A stretch of DNA of 64,000 nt from Hygrophila difformis. Its lineage: Eukaryota; Streptophyta; Magnoliopsida; Lamiales; Acanthaceae. Below, piece by piece: positions 57,127-64,000 of the stretch (position 1 is its first letter; each line of letters starts with the position of its first letter). Under the pieces are notes generated by a model. It saw only the letters and a list, made by a program, of their open reading frames with translations, was not told the DNA's origin and searched no databases. The stretch covers positions 310,001-374,000 of the forward strand of contig JAOANR010000005.1 of assembly GCA_030278955.1 (NCBI GenBank). Direction: 5' to 3'. A program made the position numbers and the translations under genes.

Positions 57127-57726
57127 ATGGCTAGTCAAGACATGATGCAGTTGATGATCAAGATGATGAACGCTCACCTTGACACCCAACAAACCATACA
57201 ACAAATGAAAAATCGTATAGCTCACTTGGAGGCAAATCTGCACCAAATGGGAGACTTAAGGGAAGCTGACCTCCAGCACTTCCTGAACTTGAGAGCCGCT
57301 GATCAAGATCGCATAAAAGACTTAGAAACTCAAGTGCAAAAACTCACCGAACGAAGCGATGCTGTGATAGATAGAGTCGAGGATCTAGGGACGAACCTGC
57401 TTGACCTCACTGATATAGTAGTACCATATAGCCCTGTGGAAGACCACTTGATGGGACCACGAAGCCCAACACCCCCAGTGGAGAGCCCGTCCGGCCTTAT
57501 CCATGGACGCTACGGAACCCTTGGGCTCTGGCCCCACATGGTCCGCCCATCGCCAAACCCGAGCCCCGTGGAGAACCATCCGGGAGAGACACCGGACCCA
57601 GTTCCGGAAGCCGTCGATCCACCATCCCCAGTGTTTCATGGACCTTTGGGCACCGGCCAGGTCTCTGATGAGGATGATCCTATGGAAGACCCCGCTACTC
57701 TGCCAGAGGACGCGGAGATCTTTTAG
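57127..57726 (+). CDS. Short sense ORF of element B (coiled coil, function unknown)
   Basis: 199 residues. The start (MASQDMMQLMIKMMNAHLDT, then QQTIQQM) is shared with the 108-residue ORF of A, and the end (EDDPMEDPATLPEDAEIF) matches the acidic tail of A. Residues 20-105 are predicted coiled coil (RIKDLETQVQKLTER). B has an additional proline-rich middle (about 110-180, with VENHPGETPDPVPEA) that A lacks or lost. No zinc knuckle, protease or capsid motif. It is placed where gag would start, 370 bp after the PBS, and followed by a conserved AATAAA context at about 57788. Conservation of both ends with loss of the middle suggests that the terminal parts matter. Function unknown. Confidence 0.65.
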   Translation: MASQDMMQLMIKMMNAHLDTQQTIQQMKNRIAHLEANLHQMGDLREADLQHFLNLRAADQDRIKDLETQVQKLTERSDAVIDRVEDLGTNLLDLTDIVVPYSPVEDHLMGPRSPTPPVESPSGLIHGRYGTLGLWPHMVRPSPNPSPVENHPGETPDPVPEAVDPPSPVFHGPLGTGQVSDEDDPMEDPATLPEDAEIF

Positions 57727-58051
57727 ATACTTTATCTTAGATAGTACATCTATTTTGCGCATCCTATTACTTGTATTAAAATTCTTTTAAAGGAATAAAA
57801 TGTGAGTTCATTTTTTTTTGAAATCCTTCAGCCCAAAATTATCGGAAAAAAAAAAGAGAGAGACGAACCGGAACAGTTCCACCACATTTTCTCTAAACAA
57901 CAACAGTCAAATCAGACAACTGAACAAGGATACAACGGGAACATAAACTACGAAACAAAACACAGCAAGATCATCCTTGTACAGTCCATAAGAAAACAAC
58001 TAAATAAAACACTACTACAGCAAGCCTAGATGGAAATGCGGAAACAAAGGA

Positions 58052-59383
58052 TCACTGGTCGGGAGGCGGGAACTGACGATGCATATACTCGTCCATCTGA
58101 CGCATGTAGGCGTATATATCGGTCATGGAGGCCTGCTGCTCCAGCTGTCTCGTAGTGATCGTATCCATGCGAGCCTGGTACAGGTCCATCCTGGCATCCA
58201 GAGCGTCGTAGCGAGCCTGCCCGGCTGCAAACCCAGCATCCATACGAGCGAACCCCGCATCCATACTAAGCTGCATACCCTGCAGCATCTGAACTATCTG
58301 CGGCATCTCCGCACCCTGCTGGGGAACCTCGGGAGGCGGAGGTGGCTGCTCAGGAGGAACAACTAGAATCAAACCATCACCGTTGGGCTCCGGGCGAAGG
58401 ACAGCCGGAGGAGCCCCACGTCGAAGAGCACTGCGTCGAGGGGCGTAGCTAGGAATACGGTAGTAGCCGCCAGCGGATAGCTCGTAAGGATCCGTCTCTG
58501 GTGACGTACGGATCCCCTGAGCCGCACACATGCCGCAAATAAGATGAACATGGGTAATCACCCTGCTCCCTCGTCCTCGGCGCATACCCCTCAGGTTGTC
58601 CGCGATACAAGCCCCAACATTCACCCTACCACCTCGGGCGAGAAAGCAGATGGTCTCATAGACGTGGTCGATAACAATATGGCTCCGGGTGATCGGCCGG
58701 ACACGGCCTAACCATATCTGAGCTAGCTCGCGCCACGGAGAGTCCATCGTCATCAACCTCAGCTCGTGATCATGCTCGAGCAGAGGAGACGTCAAGGTGC
58801 ATAAAACGCCCCACGCAGGCGGGGGTATACGACCCTCAAGCTGTGGCCGGAATACGCCGTCGTCAGGAAGGCCAAAGTAGACGTTGATCGCCCGAGCACT
58901 GAAATCTAGATGGCGACCCCGAACCCAGACTTGAGACAAGTCACTGTTCTCCCCGAGACCGCCAATGTTGGCAATGACCTCCATAGCTAAGTACCCAGAA
59001 GCGATGCCCTCGGGATGGCGCGCAAGCCCAGTCCACTGAAGAAGATCCAAAACTGGACTAACCCTGTCGTCGTCCATATGGCGAGGATATATGCCTCTCT
59101 CCGGGACGTAAGACCTGTTCCGACGAAGCTCGTCGAAATAGAACTCCTGAGAGGCCATAGTAGCAAACCGATACCTATCGTGTCGACGGGGACGCACCTC
59201 GTCAGGGAGACCCCTGAGCTTAGGGCCCCGCTGCTCCTCGTCCCCCTCGGACTCGCTCTCATCAAAATCAGACATCGCCGGAGCGGCAGTGCTAGGACGA
59301 GCCTCATCGCGCTGAGCAACTCGTCTCCTGGTCCTCGGGGGACACATGAGTGATGCCAAACCAACCCACAGAAAAAGCAGCAT
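58052..59383 (-). CDS. Antisense gene of element B ('putative plant transposon protein'-like)
   Basis: 443 residues from the ATG at 59383, directly after a CATTTGCAG acceptor; the frame is open upstream to 59494, probably intron read-through. Donor AAG/GTATGCG at 59978/59977 gives a 593 bp intron. Same domain order as the A copy: hydrophobic start (MLLFLWVGLASLM), basic PPRTRRRV, acidic ESESEGDEEQ, core (RGLPDEVRPRRHDRYRF, VPERGIYPRHM, YFGLPDDGVF, PITRSHIVIDHVYETICFLA, NVGACIADNLRG), proline-rich linker, C-terminal coiled coil (RMDAGFAAGQARYDALDARM). The second M (MCPPRTRRRV) is an alternative start. The adjacent pol is broken by a stop and a frameshift, but this gene is open. It may encode a nucleic-acid-binding or regulatory protein; that is speculation. 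Confidence 0.8.
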   Translation of the reverse strand: MLLFLWVGLASLMCPPRTRRRVAQRDEARPSTAAPAMSDFDESESEGDEEQRGPKLRGLPDEVRPRRHDRYRFATMASQEFYFDELRRNRSYVPERGIYPRHMDDDRVSPVLDLLQWTGLARHPEGIASGYLAMEVIANIGGLGENSDLSQVWVRGRHLDFSARAINVYFGLPDDGVFRPQLEGRIPPPAWGVLCTLTSPLLEHDHELRLMTMDSPWRELAQIWLGRVRPITRSHIVIDHVYETICFLARGGRVNVGACIADNLRGMRRGRGSRVITHVHLICGMCAAQGIRTSPETDPYELSAGGYYRIPSYAPRRSALRRGAPPAVLRPEPNGDGLILVVPPEQPPPPPEVPQQGAEMPQIVQMLQGMQLSMDAGFARMDAGFAAGQARYDALDARMDLYQARMDTITTRQLEQQASMTDIYAYMRQMDEYMHRQFPPPDQ

Positions 59384-59384
59384 C

Positions 59385-59977
59385 CTGCAAATGTCCAACC
59401 AATACCAAATGTAAAGATAAATCCTGCATAGTGATTTCAATAAGCATAATCTAGAAACCACCAGAACATGAGGTGTGAGCTCTAACACGAGCAATCAAGA
59501 AGACAACCAAACCAAGACTATGTCTAGAAAAGTCCCAAACCTCTTTGGGACATTTCGTCAAACACGTTGAGTGCGCAATAATCAATACCAAAGTTTACTT
59601 GCAAACACATGGGAAACGTCCCCAAACCAAACCAATTGCTTAGGCAATAACTCATCATCATAATAGGGCACAAAACAACGGCAACAAACTCATCCGCATG
59701 CCCCAATACCAATACAAATCGGGAAATTCATGTTTCCTTTAGAATATGGGAGCTAGTAAAAACTTCCTCAAACTAGGCATACGTTGTTGACAAATACTTT
59801 CTAATCAACAAAAATAACAACAAGTATCGCCCAAACCCGCTAATTGCACAAATTAAGTCTAAAAACAACAAACCCCCAATTCTTGTCCCTAAACCCTAAT
59901 TTTGAAATTCACCCAAAGATTAAGGCTAAACAAGACATAAAATCTGAAATTGACGAATAGAAGTAGCAGACGCATAC
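59385..59977 (-). other. Predicted intron of the antisense gene (B)
   Basis: GTATGCG donor at 59977 and TTTGCAG acceptor at 59385, in the same places as in A (49073-49697). The interior shares scattered blocks with A, such as the AGGTTTGGGACTTTT region and CCCAAACC phrases. Confidence 0.6.
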
Positions 59978-60150
59978 CTTGCAGAGGAAAATCGAAGCCG
60001 GGAATGAGAGAATCAGGGGATGGGAGAACGAATTTGAGAGAAAACTAGAAGAAGTCTCGGAAGTGGAAATGGGGCGGAATGACTCGCGCTCCGCGCGAGC
60101 CCCTTTGTTCGAACTGGCATGGCCGCGCGGTCCCCGCGCGAGCCTCAAAA
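59978..60150 (-). promoter_or_regulatory. 5' exon/promoter region of the antisense gene (B)
   Basis: Conserved with A: CGATTTTCCTCTGCAAG before the donor and the CpG-rich GGCTCGCGCGGAGCGCGAG segment (minus strand). A T-rich tract on the plus strand (60156-60172) follows and then pol starts. Confidence 0.45.
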
Positions 60151-60189
60151 GTTGTTTTTTTTTTATTTTTTTTACCTTCTACTGTTTAC

Positions 60190-62475
60190 TCGATAAGCTA
60201 TACGGCAAGCTGTCGAAATGTGACTTCTGGCTGAAAGAAGTGGCATTTCTCGGACACATAGTATCCGCTGATGGAGTATCAGTGGATCCGGCAAAAGTCT
60301 CTGTCGTAACTGAATGGGCAACTCCGAAAAGTCCAACGGAAATAAGGAGTTTCCTTGGATTAGCCGGATATTATAGATGATTTGTGAAGGACTTTTCAAG
60401 GATTGCACGTCCTTTGACCCAGCTGCTGAAGAAAGGAGCAAAATACGAGTGGACCGAAGCTTGTGAGATGGCGTTTCAAGAGCTGAAGAAACGACTCACA
60501 ACCACACCCGTATTAACACTACCATCAGAGCATGGTGACTTCGAAGTATATAGCGATGCTTCGAAGGAAGGTTTAGGTTGTGTTTTGATGCAAGACTCGA
60601 GAGTCGTAGCCTATGCATCACGCCAACTAAAACCCCACGAGGAAAATTATCCGACCCACGACCTGGAGTTGGCAGCGGTCGTTTTCGCTCTAAAGATATG
60701 GAGACATTATCTTTATGGGCGGAAATGTCGAATGTTCACCGACCACAAGAGCTTGAAATATATATTCACTCAGAAGGAGTTGAATTTGAGACAGCGAAGG
60801 TGGTTGGAACTTATTAAAGACTACGATTTAGAGATAGCATACCACGAGGGGAAGGCGAATGTGGTAGCCGATGCTCTAAGTCGGAAAACCCAACACGTGA
60901 CAAACTCGTTGGTAATTCCGCCGGCATTGTACATGGATTTGGCAAGATTGGAGTTAGAACTTGTGCATCCTGGCACAGTGAGAGAAACAGTTAATGCCAT
61001 GGTCGTAGAAACTCCAATATTAGACGAGATTCGACTCGCTCAACCGGGCGACCCGAAACTCGAGAAGATAAAAGGGTATATTGCCGAAGGAAAGGCAATA
61101 GGATTTGCTGTCCACGAGGATGGAAGCATCCGTTTCAAAGGGAGGTGGTGTGTGCCTCTTAAATGTGCCGAATTGAAGCAAAGGCTGATGGAGGAAGGGC
61201 ACAACACGCCATATTCCGTACATCCCGGAGGTGACAAGCTATACAAGGATCTGAAGAAGATCTATTGGTGGCCGGGAATGAAGAAGGAAGTGGCAAATTT
61301 CGTGGCAAGATGTCTTACCTGCCAAAAGGTTAAGGCAGTGCGACATAAACCCCTAGGATTGATGCAACCACTAGAGATTCCAAGTTGGAAGTGGGATAGC
61401 ATCTCAATGGACTTTGTCTCGGGATTACCTCGATCACCTAAAGGCATGAATAAGATTTGGGTGATTGTCGATAGGCTAACGAAGACAGCCATATTCATCT
61501 CAATGAAAGACACCTGGACTATGGACCAATTGGCCCGAGCCTACATTGATAATGTGGTACGACGACATGGAGTACCACATGATATCATTTCCGATAGAGA
61601 CAGTAGATTTGTCTCTCATTTCTGGACGGAGTTACAAAAAGCTCTCGGTACTCAAAATCAAAATGAGCACCGCATTCCACCCGATGACGGATGGACAAAC
61701 CGAAAGGACAATCCAAACACTAGAAGACATGCTGAGAGCATGCGTGTTGGAATTCAAAGGGAATTGGGAATCTCATTTACCCTTGATTGAGTTTTCCTAT
61801 AATAATAGCTACCATGCTAGTATCGGCATGGCACCTTTCGAGGCGTTGTATGGACGAAAGTGCCGAAGCCCGTTGAGCTGGGAAGAAAACGATAAGTCCG
61901 TGGTAGTGGGACCACAACTTATCGAAGACATGGCTCAACAAATCAAGGTGATTCAAGGGAAGATGAAAGCCGCACAAGACCGTCAATAGAGTTATGCCGA
62001 CGTGAGACGACGAGACCTAGAATTTCAAGTGGGAGATAGGGTCATGCTAAAGATATCACCCATGAAGGGGGTGATGCGCTTTGGCAAACGAGGGAAGTTA
62101 AGTCCTCGATACATAGGACCTTACGAAATTCTAGAACGAGTCGGAACTCTAGCCTACCGATTGGCTTTACCGCCACACTTAGATCGAGTTCATAACGTCT
62201 TCCATGTCTCACAACTAAAGAAGTATGTGCCGGACCCGACACATGTACTTCAACCGGAGATAATTGAGCTCGATGAGGATTTGACTTACGAGGAAGTCCC
62301 AGTGCGTATTCTCGATACTAAGGAACGAGTAACGAGGAACAAAACCATCAAAATGATCAAGGTTCTTTGGTCAAACCACGAAAGTGAGACGGCAACTTGG
62401 GAAGTAGAATCCGACATGAGAGAACGATACCCGACGTTGTTCCAAACCGATTCCGACACAGTTATGGGGACATAA
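60190..62475 (+). pseudogene. Element B pol remnant: RT C-terminus, RNase H, integrase, chromodomain
   Basis: Tekay/Del chromovirus pol lacking gag, protease and most of reverse transcriptase. The first recognisable part is [21 protein letters not shown] (RT thumb, 60200), then a TGA at about 60378 in the LAGYYR-FVKDF segment. RNase H follows ([18 protein letters not shown], 60541; [12 protein letters not shown]), then the integrase zinc region ([24 protein letters not shown]), the core ([21 protein letters not shown]), a frameshift near 61650, [19 protein letters not shown] (61676), a TAG at 61987, and the chromodomain (ERVTRNKTIKMIKVLWSNHE, about 62326) to the end. B cannot encode its own replication proteins. 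Confidence 0.9.
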
Positions 62476-62484
62476 CTGCAATCT

Positions 62485-62509
62485 TAAGGGGGAGAGGATG
62501 TCATACCCC
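62485..62509 (+). other. Vestigial PPT/LTR start in element B
   Basis: TTAAGGGGGAGAGGA followed by TGTCATACCCCC at 62499, 201 bp before the true LTR start. Same arrangement as in A and C. Confidence 0.6.
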
Positions 62510-62686
62510 CTAATTTTTCGTGCATTTTTGTAAACTTTTGAACTACGTTATGGCTTGATCCCTTTACCGGGTACGTAGGCAGCTTAGAAGTTTTAATTCT
62601 AAGTTCAGTCACAAAACAATAAAACAAACACAAGACCTTAGCACGAGGAAAGCCGAAACACAACTTCGAGGACGAAGTTGATTCTT

Positions 62687-62699
62687 AAGGAGGGTAGAC
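62687..62699 (+). other. Polypurine tract of element B
   Basis: AAGGAGGGTAGAC directly before TGTAATACCCG, preceded by CGAGGACGAAGTTGATTCTT as in A. The tract is less pure than that of A and identical to that of C. Confidence 0.85.
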
Positions 62700-64000
62700 T
62701 GTAATACCCGAGAATTTTCCATCATAAAATAAAACAATAGTTAAATAAATAATAATAGATAAAATAAATATCATAAATAAATAAATAAATCCAACAAATA
62801 AAAGAAGTAAATAAAGACAAGGAAATGAGAAATGAGATTTTTACTTAAAAAGGAATTAAAGGAATTTAATTAAATAAAAGGATGGATTAAAGGTGAATAA
62901 ATGGTACACCAAAACTCGACACTAATGAACTCGAGGATTCGAGTCCAAAACATCCAATTAGACCCGAGAATAAATTTAGAGAGGAAGTAGAAACCCGAAG
63001 ATACCCCGGGAATCGGAATTCGGGAGCATAGAGGGATAGAAACCCGAAAGAGAGGCGGAAAAGCACGACGGATCGCACGACCCGCCCGGACCGAAGTCCA
63101 GGCGAAGTCGGCGCGGTGGCCGCGCGGTGAAGGGCGATTAGCGCGCCACGACCGCGCCACTTGACAGATTTGGTTGTTGCGTGAATCTCTCGCCCGAACG
63201 CGGATTTTTCGACTTTCGGTTGAACATCTCTCGACCCAAGACCTTTAGGTCAGATGTGGACGCCCTAGGGATTGAGAATTCTATAAATAAGCCCCTTGGG
63301 AGCCCCAAACAAGTTTACAAAACCCTACAACCTACTATACGTTCGAAACCCTAAATTCGGAGTCGACGGAAAGCACCAAACGGAGGCAGCAGCTTTGGAC
63401 GAAAATCCAAGGATCTCCAAACATTGTGGTAAGCTCTAGTCCGACAAATCTTTTCACGTTTCAATCCGAAAATGGATTCTAACTTCGATTCTTTTCTTTC
63501 TACACCCCGTATTGAATCTAGATCGTAGAACCCGACGAACGGAGAGGAGAAACGGTGATCTGGAAGCCACGCCTCCGAACTAGACATCCCCGACGTTCAT
63601 AGACACTGTAAGTTAACTCTTACATGGTTTTGGGATGAATTAAAACATTCAAAACTAAAAGATTAACAAGAAACCGAAAATCTGTCAACTATTACTTTCT
63701 ACCGACGCAACAGATTTGATGAATTTTTTCGAACCTTAAAACGAACTCAAACGGAAAAACTTAAAACACGAAAAACGTTTCTAAGACTTAGATCTAGCTA
63801 CTGTAAAGTTTTGAGAATTTTTGGAATTGATTTGATATGTGAAAACCCATTGAAACCGAGCTGTATGAATCTAGATCTTGAAATCTTGGACAGAACTTAG
63901 GAATGATCTTGATCACGTTTTTGACATAGGATCTAGGCTGTTTTAGATCTTTGGCCAAACATGAAAGTTGTAGATAAATGTCTTAAGATGATCCCTGTCA
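62700..64000 (+). repeat. Element B 3' LTR (incomplete at window end)
   Basis: Matches 43161-43231 joined to 54214 onward; about 1300 of an expected 2616 bp lie in the window. About seven differences from the 5' LTR are seen by eye (for example near 54236/62792, 54357/62914, 54537/63094, 55106/63665). It contains the intact AAATA target used by element A in the other LTR. Confidence 0.95.

Larger units (their letters stand above)
43161..64000 (+). mobile_element. Gypsy element B (non-autonomous, interrupted by A, runs off the window)
   Basis: Order: 5' LTR part 1 (43161-43231), element A, 5' LTR part 2 (54214-56758), PBS (56762), sense ORF (57127-57726), antisense gene (58052-60100), pol remnant (60190-62475), PPT (62687-62699), 3' LTR (from 62700, not complete at 64000). 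It is inserted in the pol of element C at 43160. The reconstructed LTR length is about 2616 bp. gag, protease and most of reverse transcriptase are absent. By eye about seven differences separate the two LTRs over 1.3 kb. Confidence 0.9.

Noticed and set aside
19416..64000. Kinase domain exons of the receptor
   Set aside because: Searched visually for the usual motifs (GxGxxG lysine region, HRD, DFG, APE) in all frames; none seen.

Overview
This is a eudicot nuclear genome window, probably from an asterid. It is AT-rich and full of transposons, with short LRR exons separated by introns, Stowaway MITEs, Helitrons, LINEs, a Ty1/copia remnant and large Ty3/gypsy elements. No prokaryotic features are present. 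A run of 500 N (31060-31559) is an assembly gap.

Layout. 1-6100: intergenic, with a Helitron-like end carrying a minisatellite (2582-3270), a 5'-truncated LINE on the minus strand (4220-5240) and a Stowaway MITE. 6129-19415: seventeen consecutive exons of an LRR-malectin receptor kinase of the LRR-VIII-2 type (551 codons, no stop). The last LRR-side exon and the malectin exon are separated by an 8.4 kb intron holding a MITE, a SINE-like sequence, a non-coding retroelement, a Helitron and an antisense gene fragment. No transmembrane or kinase exon follows within the next 44 kb. 19416-27650: repeats, including a cluster of short palindromes (24.2-25.9 kb), a CACTA terminus and a run of 27 C. 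27655-30800: decayed copia element. 31560-33170: LTR fragment abutting a broken F-box gene. 33.2-37.8 kb: LINE fragment, truncated Helitron and a MITE inside a MITE.

37.8-64 kb is a nest four levels deep. A foldback element with about 410 bp arms (37815-38888) was interrupted by gypsy element C (minus strand, 3' LTR 38889-41439). C was interrupted by gypsy element B (from 43161, running past the window end). The 5' LTR of B was interrupted by gypsy element A (43232-54208), which has a perfect 5 bp target duplication and nearly identical LTRs, so A is very young.

The most notable system is the cargo of A and B. Both have lost most of gag-pol, yet both carry the same two-gene cassette. One gene is a short sense ORF with a coiled coil and its own AATAAA-type signal. 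The other is a long antisense gene (443-461 aa, resembling the 'putative plant transposon protein' family) whose 5'-UTR exon, splice donor and splice acceptor are conserved between the two elements. The cassette stays open while pol has stops, frameshifts or deletions, so it is probably under selection or was recently active. Movement would then depend on Gag-Pol supplied in trans by autonomous relatives.
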